Of a DNA stretch of 64,000 bases, positions 17,981 to 25,554 are shown in pieces. Below the pieces are notes generated by a model. That model saw only the letters and a program-made list of their open reading frames with translations, made no database searches and was not told the DNA's origin. The DNA comes from an uncultured Flavobacteriaceae bacterium (GTDB lineage: Bacteria > Bacteroidota > Bacteroidia > Flavobacteriales > Flavobacteriaceae). Numbering within the stretch: the stretch's first letter is position 1; each line of letters begins with the position of its first letter. The position numbers were made by a program, and so were the translations under genes. The DNA lies in contig CANMRV010000002.1 in assembly GCA_947500435.1 (NCBI GenBank), positions 558,001 through 622,000 of the forward strand, in the 5' to 3' direction.

Positions 17981-18010
17981 AAAAAAAAACCTCATATTGT
18001 AATGAGGTTT
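17981..18010 (-). terminator. Rho-independent terminator of the aminotransferase gene
   Basis: A 9-bp stem (AAACCTCAT / ATGAGGTTT) with a 6-base loop; on the minus strand it is followed by nine T residues. It lies about 25 bp after the aminotransferase stop at 18035. Confidence 0.8.
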
Positions 18011-18034
18011 TCATAGTATGCTTTTGAAGACGTA

Positions 18035-19147
18035 TTAACTCATTACTTTTCGCAAAGATTTTGCGAATTGTTCTACTTCCTCTATTTTACCTGTGCTGAT
18101 TCTGGCCCACTCATAGAAAGGTGGAAAAGGCCGTCCAATTTGTACATTTTCCTTTTTCATGTCTTCAATTAATCCATCAATATGTCGTCCAGATTTAAAG
18201 AACACAAAGTTGGTATGAGACTTAATGTATTCCAAGCCCAAATCATCTAAAGTTTTATAAATGATTTTCTTTCCTTCTGCCGCTTGTACAATGCTGAATT
18301 TGTAAAACTCATCATCCCTTAAAGCTTCCTTCGCCGCAGCAATGGCCAAAACATTGGTTCTTGCCATCACACTACTTTTTAAACGGGTAGCAATATCAGG
18401 GCGTGTAACCAAATAACCAATTCGAAGGCCAGCCATGCCGTATACCTTTGAAAAAGTCTTGGAAACAATAACATTACTTCCTTTTTTAACTAGTTCAACC
18501 ATAGAAGGGTAGTCAGGTTCGAGAATAAAATCATAATAGGCTTCGTCACTAAAAACAACTGCTTTTTCACTTACTGAATTACAAAAATCCTTCAGTTTGT
18601 TCTTTTCAATAATGGTTCCCGTTGGGTTATTGGGGTTGCAGATGTAAACCAAACTAGTTTTTGTGGTAATTCGTTTTTCCATGGCGTCCAAATCGTGATT
18701 CATATTCCCGTCTACTGGTACGCGATGTACATAAGCTCCTTGATTTTCTCCATATCGAAGTATTTGTTGAAAAGTAGGGTCGGCGGCTATAATTTCACCA
18801 CCTTCCATTCCGTATACGAGTCCAGCTGCGCATAAACCTTCTCCTGAACCGCCGGTAACTACAATATGGTCTTTAGAAACGCCTTCTTTTTCAGCAAGCA
18901 TTTGTACTAGCTCGCCCAACATTCCAAAGGGATATCTGCAAGCGTCATCGAAACTATTTCTGATTACCTCACGAACTCGCTTCGAAGGTCCATAGGGATT
19001 CTCATTAGAGCTTAATCGAACAAGTTTATTTTTAAGGTCAAGGGTTGAAGGTGTTTCAAGAGCCAGCGCTTCAAGTCCTCCGAGCATGGCAAATCCACCA
19101 GAAAGTCCAACAGTTCTGAGCCATTTGCGGCGATCAATGGTTTTCAT
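18035..19147 (-). CDS. PLP-dependent aminotransferase (histidinol-phosphate type) with Tat-like leader
   Basis: A fold-type I aminotransferase of 370 residues from the ATG at 19147 (an ATG at 19153 is also possible). The core carries LVRLSSNENPYGPS, ICNPNNPTGTI, VVFSDEAYYDF and SKTFSKVYGMAGLRIGY, with the PLP-binding Lys in SKTFSK and the phosphate-binding Arg after GMAGL. Unlike cytoplasmic HisC it opens with IDRRKWLRTVGLSGGFAML, a twin-arginine signal, which implies export of the folded, PLP-loaded enzyme. Its substrate is unknown. It is a single gene with its own terminator. Confidence 0.82.
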   Translation of the reverse strand: MKTIDRRKWLRTVGLSGGFAMLGGLEALALETPSTLDLKNKLVRLSSNENPYGPSKRVREVIRNSFDDACRYPFGMLGELVQMLAEKEGVSKDHIVVTGGSGEGLCAAGLVYGMEGGEIIAADPTFQQILRYGENQGAYVHRVPVDGNMNHDLDAMEKRITTKTSLVYICNPNNPTGTIIEKNKLKDFCNSVSEKAVVFSDEAYYDFILEPDYPSMVELVKKGSNVIVSKTFSKVYGMAGLRIGYLVTRPDIATRLKSSVMARTNVLAIAAAKEALRDDEFYKFSIVQAAEGKKIIYKTLDDLGLEYIKSHTNFVFFKSGRHIDGLIEDMKKENVQIGRPFPPFYEWARISTGKIEEVEQFAKSLRKVMS

Positions 19148-19300
19148 ATGCATCAAATTTTGAAAATGAAGATACTAATAAAAAAACTTAATATGATCTA
19201 AGACAGAGTAGTTAAGAAGCTTTCTAGACTAGTTAATCGTAAGTAAAATAATGGATGCTCGTGCTAAGAAAATTTAAAAGTCAATAAGAAATTATTAAAC

Positions 19301-19852
19301 TTATATTTGATATTCCTCGTCTTCGTTGGGCGTTTCAGGTACAAATACATCTTTCAAGATATAAGCGGCAATCAGGGTGATACCCAATGACAAAAGATGT
19401 AGTGAATAGTCCCAATTCAATATTTTGAGCAGGCTCCCAGCAATTACACCTAAGGTTCCAATGACCAAAGCGCAATTCCATAAAATATGATATAAACTGT
19501 TTTTAGCACGACGATCTTCGTCTAAAAAATAAGCGGTTCCTTCCATAATGAACCAAAGTACAAAGGCGATGGCGGTCATTGTTAGGAAGAAGAGCGTATA
19601 AGGGAATTTCATAACGGTGAAAACCCCATATAAAGACCAAAAAGCAACAAGTACGAGCTTTATATAGTCCAAAAACATTTTGTCTTTTTTAGCAAAGAAG
19701 CGTATGGTGTATAAAATACCTAAAGTAGCAAACCCAATCAATAAGATTTTCGTAGAATAGGGCCATTCGAATATTTTACCCATTATACCTGACAGTAAAA
19801 TGGCCAATGAAATTCGTAAAGGTGTTTTTAAAATCTTTCTATCTGGGGACAT
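19301..19852 (-). CDS. Membrane protein with an internal repeat
   Basis: A 183-residue protein with about five hydrophobic helices and an acidic C-terminal tail. Two segments resemble each other: IMGKIFEWPYSTKILLIGF (about 23-41) and SLLKILNWDYSLHLLSLGI (about 140-158), so the protein may be built from a duplicated two-helix unit. The KI-x-x-WPYS pattern recalls GldL-type membrane proteins of Bacteroidetes, but this is only a resemblance. It lies 15 bp after the nuclease-like gene and is probably co-transcribed with it. Confidence 0.6.
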   Translation of the reverse strand: MSPDRKILKTPLRISLAILLSGIMGKIFEWPYSTKILLIGFATLGILYTIRFFAKKDKMFLDYIKLVLVAFWSLYGVFTVMKFPYTLFFLTMTAIAFVLWFIMEGTAYFLDEDRRAKNSLYHILWNCALVIGTLGVIAGSLLKILNWDYSLHLLSLGITLIAAYILKDVFVPETPNEDEEYQI

Positions 19853-19867
19853 AGCAGTTTATTTTAA

Positions 19868-20311
19868 TTAAATGGCTTTGATATTAGCTCGAAGCCCTTC
19901 CATAATACCTATAATATTATGAACCGTTTCCTTTAAATAGTGCTTGATTAAAACATGGGGAATTCGGATTGTAGTAAATCCGTTTTTAAACGAATGCATG
20001 GCTTCTTCTAAATCATTAATAGCTTGTTCATGCGTCATCATATGATACTCACAGTCCACTATAATATTCAGTTTTACTCTTGAAATGGCTATATCTATTG
20101 ATTTTTTACCATCCCACCATTCTAACATCGCGCTCACGCCTACCTCCTTTAGTCCATAGTATAATTGTATGGCTTCAATGGGGGTGCCGTTTTGGTCAAT
20201 CAACTTTTCCATTCTAGTTCTATGTTGGTGACATAGTTCAATTCCTAAGGAATCCATCGAATTTTTATGGTCGACATAACCGAGTTCTATATTACATTCT
20301 AAACAGGTCAT
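19868..20311 (-). CDS. Small protein with a DUF559/Vsr-like nuclease pattern
   Basis: A 147-residue protein. The N-terminus has CLEC and CHQH at about residues 3-30, a possible zinc site. The middle reads KSIDIAISRVKLNIIVDCEYH, close to the strand-strand core of DUF559/Vsr-type PD-(D/E)XK enzymes (D in DIAI, then VD-x-E-x-H), followed by a helix and a strand ending in FTTIRIP. The family call is an inference from pattern only. It is first in a two-gene minus-strand unit; the neighbour is a membrane protein. Confidence 0.5.
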   Translation of the reverse strand: MTCLECNIELGYVDHKNSMDSLGIELCHQHRTRMEKLIDQNGTPIEAIQLYYGLKEVGVSAMLEWWDGKKSIDIAISRVKLNIIVDCEYHMMTHEQAINDLEEAMHSFKNGFTTIRIPHVLIKHYLKETVHNIIGIMEGLRANIKAI

Positions 20312-20395
20312 TTAAGCAGGTTAATTTTGATTTGGGATTAGTATAACCACGCCATTTTTGAATTAGTATATAATTCCGATGTATGGTATAGCACT

Positions 20396-20429
20396 TTTAG
20401 ACGAACTGCAATTTTTTAGATGAACTGCA
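20396..20429. repeat. Two 15-bp direct repeats upstream of the pxp operon
   Basis: TTTAGACGAACTGCA at 20396-20410 and TTTAGATGAACTGCA at 20415-20429 differ in one base and are 19 bp apart, about two helical turns. They lie between the divergent nuclease-like gene and the DUF2891 gene and could be a tandem operator. Confidence 0.35.
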
Positions 20430-20585
20430 CAAAAATTGTTAAAAATCCAAAGAAAAAACGGGTATGGACAATATGGCGGTAAACGGAAATTTTACTACGA
20501 CTTGCTTAAATTGCAGTTAAAACAAAAACTCATTTTCAGTTCATTATATTTACCAAACTAATAGTACAAGAAATTATATTTGGCT

Positions 20586-21695
20586 ATGCGCAATTCAGTT
20601 TTTCTCTTGGTATTTATTACAATAGTATTTGCATCTTGTAAAGATGAAGTGAAAACTGAGCCCACTTTACCGGCGGTGCATAAGGCACCTAATTTGAGCC
20701 TTGGCGAAGCGAACCGACTAACCGAACTTCCATTGGAATGCATTTCGATAGAATACCCAAATAAATTAAATCAGTCTTTGAACGATGCATCTTTTATTGG
20801 GGAGCCTAAAGAACTGCACCCTGCATTTTACGGTTGTTATGATTGGCATTCTGCGGTGCACGGTCATTGGTCATTGATTTCTCTTTTAAAACAATTCCCA
20901 AATCTAACTCAAGCCGCAAGTGTACGCGAGAAACTATCTGCTTCTCTTTCGAAAGGAAATATCTTGGCAGAAGTGTCCTATTTTAAGATTCCTGGTAACG
21001 CCTCATACGAGCGTACTTATGGTTGGGCATGGATTCTTAAGTTAGCAGAAGAACTGCATACCTGGGATGATCCTTTGGCAAGAGACCTTGAAAAGAATCT
21101 ACAACCACTAACCGATTTAATGGTGCAGTCTTATTTGAATTTCCTTCCAAAGTTAAACTATCCCATTCGTGTGGGTGAACATTCCAACACAGCATTCGGA
21201 CTTTCATTTGCCCTTGATTACGCAGAAACTTTGAAGGATACAATTTTAACAGACGAGATTGAAAAAACAATAAAGCGCTTTTATGCAAAAGATAATGGCA
21301 TGGCAGGCTGCCCATTGGAATGGGAGCCAAGCGGCTTTGATTTTTTATCTCCTTGTTTAGAAGAGGCGAATTTGGTAAGAAGAATTTATACACCCGCCGA
21401 TTTTAAAGTTTGGTTCGATACCTTTTTGCCACAGTTGAAAAACCCTGGTTTCAAATTGACTCCCGGAAAAATTTTAGATAGAACCGACGGTAAACTGGTG
21501 CATTTAGATGGACTTAACTTTAGCAGAGCGTGGTGCTTATACGGAATTGCAGAGGCCTTGCCAGAATACGCACATATCAAGGATATAGCAAAAGAGCATA
21601 TTGAATATTCATTACCCAATATTGTTGATGATAATTACGGAGGAACACATTGGTTAGGTTCTTTTGCCATATATGCCTTAAATAAAGCTGAGTAG
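20586..21695 (+). CDS. DUF2891 family lipoprotein
   Basis: A 369-residue protein. The ATG at 20586 is preferred to a TTG two codons upstream. The leader MRNSVFLLVFITIVFASC ends in a lipobox (FASC), so it is likely membrane-anchored in the periplasm. The body is helical with the conserved DUF2891 signatures HPAFYGCYDWHSAVHGHW, YERTYGWAWILKLAEEL, FLSPCLEEANLV and LDGLNFSRAWCLYGIA, rich in Trp, His and Glu as in alpha-barrel glycan-active folds. Function is unknown. The transporter gene starts 1 bp after its stop, so the two are surely co-transcribed with pxpABC. Confidence 0.82.
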   Translation: MRNSVFLLVFITIVFASCKDEVKTEPTLPAVHKAPNLSLGEANRLTELPLECISIEYPNKLNQSLNDASFIGEPKELHPAFYGCYDWHSAVHGHWSLISLLKQFPNLTQAASVREKLSASLSKGNILAEVSYFKIPGNASYERTYGWAWILKLAEELHTWDDPLARDLEKNLQPLTDLMVQSYLNFLPKLNYPIRVGEHSNTAFGLSFALDYAETLKDTILTDEIEKTIKRFYAKDNGMAGCPLEWEPSGFDFLSPCLEEANLVRRIYTPADFKVWFDTFLPQLKNPGFKLTPGKILDRTDGKLVHLDGLNFSRAWCLYGIAEALPEYAHIKDIAKEHIEYSLPNIVDDNYGGTHWLGSFAIYALNKAE

Positions 21696-21696
21696 T

Positions 21697-22890
21697 ATGT
21701 TGAAGAAAATAGGTCCTGGAGTTTTAGTGGCAGCGGCTTTTATTGGTCCGGGTACGGTTACGGCTTGTACTTTAGCCGGAGTGGAATTCGGTTACGCCCT
21801 GCTTTGGGCAATGTTACTCTCCGTTTTGGCGACAATTATTTTACAAGAGATGTCCGCTCGTTTAGGGATAATTACCCAAAAAGGACTCGCAGACGTAATC
21901 AAACAAGAATTAAAAACACCTTGGATTCGAAATACGGTAGTTGCTATTATTCTTGGAGCTATTGTAGTGGGCAACGCTGCCTACGAAGCTGGTAATATTG
22001 GTGGAGCTACCTTGGGGCTCGAGGCTATTTTCGGCGAGGCTTATATTTCATTCTATCCATGGATAATAGGTGTCTGTGCCTTTATCCTATTGTATATAGG
22101 CAACTATAAGCTATTAGAAAAGGTGTTGGTTTCCCTAGTGATAGTAATGAGTCTTTCTTTTTTAGTAACCGCTATTATTACTAAACCAGATGTTTTGGCA
22201 ATCTTAAAAGGTTTGTTTGTACCATCGGTACCTAGCGAAAGTATATTAACTATCATTGCCTTAGTAGGCACAACTGTAGTGCCTTACAATTTATTTTTAC
22301 ATGCGTCCTTAGTAAGTGAAAAATGGAAATCTCCTGACGACCTCAAGTCAGTAAAAAGGGATGCCTATATATCTATTGCCCTTGGGGGACTAGTTTCTAT
22401 GTCTATTATTATTGCAGCAACGACTATTCAAAGTGGGGAAGTAAAGAATGTAATGGATTTGGCCAAAGGTCTTCAGCCCTTATATGGCGATGCGGCAAAA
22501 TACTTCATGGGCATTGGTCTGTTTGCGGCAGGCGTTACCTCTGCAATCACAGCACCCTTGGCTGCCGCATATGTTGCGAATAGTTGTTTTGGTTGGAAAG
22601 TAGGCTTGAAACATATAAAGTTCAAATTAGTTTGGATTATTATATTGGGAGTAGGAGTACTGTTCATGTCTTTTGGCATTAAACCCATTGAAGTGATAAA
22701 ATTTGCTCAGATTGCTAATGGCATTTTACTTCCTGCCATTGCTATTTTCCTTTTGTGGGTAGTGAATCGCCCTGCAGTAATGGGAAGATACAAGAACACG
22801 CTTATTCAGAATGTATTTGGAGTAATAATAATCATACTAGCTATCGTGCTGGGAGCAAAGAGCATTTTCAAAGTAATCGGATTATTGTAA
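21697..22890 (+). CDS. NRAMP-like transporter (YcsG type) with altered metal motifs
   Basis: A 397-residue protein with about 11 membrane helices and the NRAMP frame: KIGPGVLVAAAFIGPGTVTA in helix 1, FGYALLWAMLLSVLATIILQ, and TTVVPYNLFLHASLVSEKW in helix 6. The metal-coordinating helix-1 motif DPGN is GPGT here (residues 17-20) and the helix-6 motif MPHN is VPYN (195-198), so the canonical Asp, Asn and Met ligands are missing. In Bacillus a similar gene (ycsG) also neighbours the 5-oxoprolinase genes. Probably a proton- or sodium-coupled carrier whose substrate is not a divalent metal; pyroglutamate is the obvious candidate by context. Confidence 0.75.
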   Translation: MLKKIGPGVLVAAAFIGPGTVTACTLAGVEFGYALLWAMLLSVLATIILQEMSARLGIITQKGLADVIKQELKTPWIRNTVVAIILGAIVVGNAAYEAGNIGGATLGLEAIFGEAYISFYPWIIGVCAFILLYIGNYKLLEKVLVSLVIVMSLSFLVTAIITKPDVLAILKGLFVPSVPSESILTIIALVGTTVVPYNLFLHASLVSEKWKSPDDLKSVKRDAYISIALGGLVSMSIIIAATTIQSGEVKNVMDLAKGLQPLYGDAAKYFMGIGLFAAGVTSAITAPLAAAYVANSCFGWKVGLKHIKFKLVWIIILGVGVLFMSFGIKPIEVIKFAQIANGILLPAIAIFLLWVVNRPAVMGRYKNTLIQNVFGVIIIILAIVLGAKSIFKVIGLL

Positions 22891-23637
22891 ATGAAAGTGT
22901 ATAATATAGATATCAATTGCGACGTAGGAGAGGGCATAGGCAACGAGGCTGAGTTGCTACCCCTGATTTCTTCCTGTAATATTGCCTGTGGCGGGCATGC
23001 TGGAGATATTGAAACAATAACCAAAGTGGTGCGATTGGCAAAAGAAAATAAAGTTAAAATTGGGGCGCATCCCTCATATCCCGATACGAAAAACTTTGGA
23101 AGGGTTTCTATGGATATTCCTTCAGATGTTTTGATAAAAAGTATTCAGCAACAGATGGAAGATTTTACTTCCGTATTGAAAAAAGAAAATGTCGGGATGC
23201 ATCACATCAAACCTCATGGTGCTTTATATAATGATGTTGCTAAAGATGCCGGCTTAGCTAAAGTGTTTTTAAAGTCTATTGAGATTTATAAAGATAATAT
23301 ATTTTTATATGTCCCTTATAATTCGATGATTGAATTTGAAGGATTAAAGCAAAACTTTAGGATTAAAAATGAAGCCTTTGGAGACAGAAATTACAATAAA
23401 GACCTTTCTTTGATGTCGAGAAAATTTCCAAAATCGGTCATCGAAAAACCCGAAGAGGTGCTTGCTCATTTAGTTTCAATAGTGAAGGAAAAACAACTAA
23501 TAGCGCATGACGGCAGCGTAGTGAAATTGAAGGCCAGTACCTATTGCATCCATGGCGATACACCTTCTGCTTTGCAAATATTGACGTACCTTACCAAGGA
23601 ATTACCCCAACACAATATCTTCATCAAGCGTGAGTAA
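22891..23637 (+). CDS. pxpA: 5-oxoprolinase subunit A (LamB/YcsF family)
   Basis: A 248-residue protein of normal family length with the YcsF signatures IDINCDVGEGIGNE, SCNIACGGHAGD, KIGAHPSYPDTKNFGR, HHIKPHGALYNDV and CIHGDTPSAL. Together with PxpB and PxpC it hydrolyses 5-oxo-L-proline (pyroglutamate) to glutamate using ATP, in the cytoplasm. Its ATG follows the transporter stop directly and its own end overlaps pxpB by 8 bp, so the subunits are translationally coupled. Confidence 0.93.
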   Translation: MKVYNIDINCDVGEGIGNEAELLPLISSCNIACGGHAGDIETITKVVRLAKENKVKIGAHPSYPDTKNFGRVSMDIPSDVLIKSIQQQMEDFTSVLKKENVGMHHIKPHGALYNDVAKDAGLAKVFLKSIEIYKDNIFLYVPYNSMIEFEGLKQNFRIKNEAFGDRNYNKDLSLMSRKFPKSVIEKPEEVLAHLVSIVKEKQLIAHDGSVVKLKASTYCIHGDTPSALQILTYLTKELPQHNIFIKRE

Positions 23638-24367
23638 GTTCTCTATCTCCATAAGACCCTTCGGTGTCCATGCCATATTGGTGGAATGGCCAAATGAGGT
23701 AGATGAGATTATTTTAAACGATATTCTAAAATTTAAAAATTACCTTGAAACCAGTTGCTTAGATGTAAAAAAGTGGGAATTCGTTGCTGCTTACAATTCC
23801 ATCACATTGATACTGCGAAAAGAACCTATTGATTTTAATCGATTAATACCAAGATTGAAGCAATGGCATGGGGAATGCGGTGAGAGCAAAGCAAAGCAAA
23901 AATACCTCTGGAGGCTTCCGGTATGCTACGATACTGACTTTGGTATTGATTTGGAAGAAGTTGCTGAAAAGCTATCCTTGACTATTTCGGAGCTAATCAA
24001 ACAACATACGGAAAACGTTTACACGGTATATGGAATCGGGTTTTTACCAGGTTTTATGTATTTAGGTGGATTACCTAAATCTTTGGAAATTCCAAGGCGG
24101 TCAACACCCCGATTGAAGGTGCAAAAAGGAGCTGTAGGTATAGCAGGTGAGCAAACAGGAATTTACCCGCAAGAATCTCCTGGTGGCTGGAATATTATTG
24201 GTAATTGTTCCGTACCCATGTTTAATCCGAAAGATGAAAACCCATGCTTTGTCAACGTTGGGGATAAGGTTCAGTTTTATTCCATTGAAAGGGCGGAGTA
24301 TGATTTATACAAGATTGAAGGCGAAGTAGGTATTTATAAACTTGAAAAAACTGAATGGGATGCTTAA
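23630..24367 (+). CDS. pxpB: 5-oxoprolinase subunit B (KipI-like)
   Basis: A 245-residue protein starting at a GTG that overlaps the end of pxpA by 8 bp. The KipI/PxpB hallmarks are VYTVYGIGFLPGFMYLGGL, IPRRSTPRLKVQKGAVGIAG and QTGIYPQESPGGWNIIG. In Bacillus the homologue also inhibits the sporulation kinase KinA, but in a non-sporing flavobacterium the oxoprolinase role is the relevant one. It forms the second subunit of the ATP-dependent 5-oxoprolinase with PxpA and PxpC. Confidence 0.93.
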   Translation: MSKFSISIRPFGVHAILVEWPNEVDEIILNDILKFKNYLETSCLDVKKWEFVAAYNSITLILRKEPIDFNRLIPRLKQWHGECGESKAKQKYLWRLPVCYDTDFGIDLEEVAEKLSLTISELIKQHTENVYTVYGIGFLPGFMYLGGLPKSLEIPRRSTPRLKVQKGAVGIAGEQTGIYPQESPGGWNIIGNCSVPMFNPKDENPCFVNVGDKVQFYSIERAEYDLYKIEGEVGIYKLEKTEWDA

Positions 24368-25205
24368 AGTCTTAAAATCAGGTTTTTTCACTACTATTCA
24401 AGATAGTGGTCGCTTTGGCTATTTGAACAAAGGTGTCCCTGTTGCTGGTTATATGGATTCTTTTTCGGCTTCAAAGCTTAACAAACTGCTTGATAACTCT
24501 CAGGATGCAGCCCTTATGGAGATTACCATGACTGGTCCAACACTTTTATTTGAAGAGCCCACCTATATCTGTCTCGGAGGAGCTGATATATCGGTTACTT
24601 TGAACAACAATCCGATTGAACAGTATAAAATTTATAAAATAGAAAAGGGTGATATCATTTCATACGGACGTTTAAAAAAAGGTTTCCGCAATTATCTAGC
24701 TATAAAGGATGGATTCAAAAGTGTGGAAGTAATAGGGAGTCGGTCTTTTTATTATCCCTTGACTGATAGAAGCCACTTAAGTGATCCTTCGGAGTTGAAA
24801 TATGAGTCATGCGAAGACTATGACGCTAAGATTTCTGAGCTAAAAGTTGATTCTTTTTTAGATGAAAGAGTACTCCACGTCGCCATTGGTCCGGAATTCG
24901 GTCTATTAGGCGACAGACAATTAGAACAGTTGTTTTCCAAAGATTTTTCGGTAGCCAAAGAATACAATCGCATGGCCTATCAACTTGAGGAAAAGATTCA
25001 GGGGCATTCACATTCCATGCTCACATCGGCAACTTTACCAGGAACAATTCAACTCACTCCATCAGGCAAATTGATTGTATTGATGAAAGATGGCCAAACT
25101 ACAGGAGGCTATCCCCGAATATTACAACTATCGGACAAAGCCATTTCCATATTGGCTCAGAAAAAGTATGGAGACGCTATTTCCTTTAAGTTAGTGAAAA
25201 CTTAA
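24360..25205 (+). CDS. pxpC: 5-oxoprolinase subunit C (KipA-like)
   Basis: A 281-residue protein. The ATG at 24360 gives the family-typical opening MLKVLKSGFFTTIQDSGRFG; an in-frame TTG at 24342 would only add six residues and is rejected. Other signatures: GVPVAGYMDSFSASKLNKLL, ALMEITMTGPTLLF, LTSATLPGTIQLTPSGKLIV and DGQTTGGYPRI. It overlaps pxpB by 8 bp and closes the operon. Third subunit of 5-oxoprolinase. Confidence 0.92.
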   Translation: MLKVLKSGFFTTIQDSGRFGYLNKGVPVAGYMDSFSASKLNKLLDNSQDAALMEITMTGPTLLFEEPTYICLGGADISVTLNNNPIEQYKIYKIEKGDIISYGRLKKGFRNYLAIKDGFKSVEVIGSRSFYYPLTDRSHLSDPSELKYESCEDYDAKISELKVDSFLDERVLHVAIGPEFGLLGDRQLEQLFSKDFSVAKEYNRMAYQLEEKIQGHSHSMLTSATLPGTIQLTPSGKLIVLMKDGQTTGGYPRILQLSDKAISILAQKKYGDAISFKLVKT

Positions 25206-25554
25206 GTGCTTGATTACAAAGCTTTTCTAGAGGTCTATGCCTGCATTTCAGCCAAAATCACATTCGACGAACGGTAAACGACCTTACCGTTTATAGTTCT
25301 TTTGTCAGCTCTTGTCGAATATCCTCTATCTGACCTTAAGGACTTTCTAATACTTTCTAAGTTTATAATCCCTAAACCTAAAATGTATAACCTATGAATG
25401 TCCCAAATTCGCAAGTATCTATTCTAAAATCTTCCTTTAGAATATACAATTAAAGTCATTTCTATTCTTGATAGTAGCACTGGATGATTCCAGCAGCTTC
25501 ACGATAACTTATTTATTAAACACAAACAAACCTTAATCCACAAAACCATTAATT
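25206..25554. other. Intergenic region with two small palindromes
   Basis: No gene is seen. An 8-bp inverted repeat, AACGGTAA / TTACCGTT, with a 6-base loop lies at 25270-25291; it could be a weak terminator for the pxp operon or a binding site. A second, CTGGA / TCCAG, lies near 25480-25493. The last 60 bp before the next gene are A+C-rich and probably form its untranslated leader. Confidence 0.35.

Noticed and set aside
15336..20311. A restriction-modification system made of the C5 methyltransferase and the nuclease-like protein at 19868-20311.
   Set aside because: They are 3.2 kb apart on opposite strands with unrelated genes between, and the nuclease assignment is itself weak.
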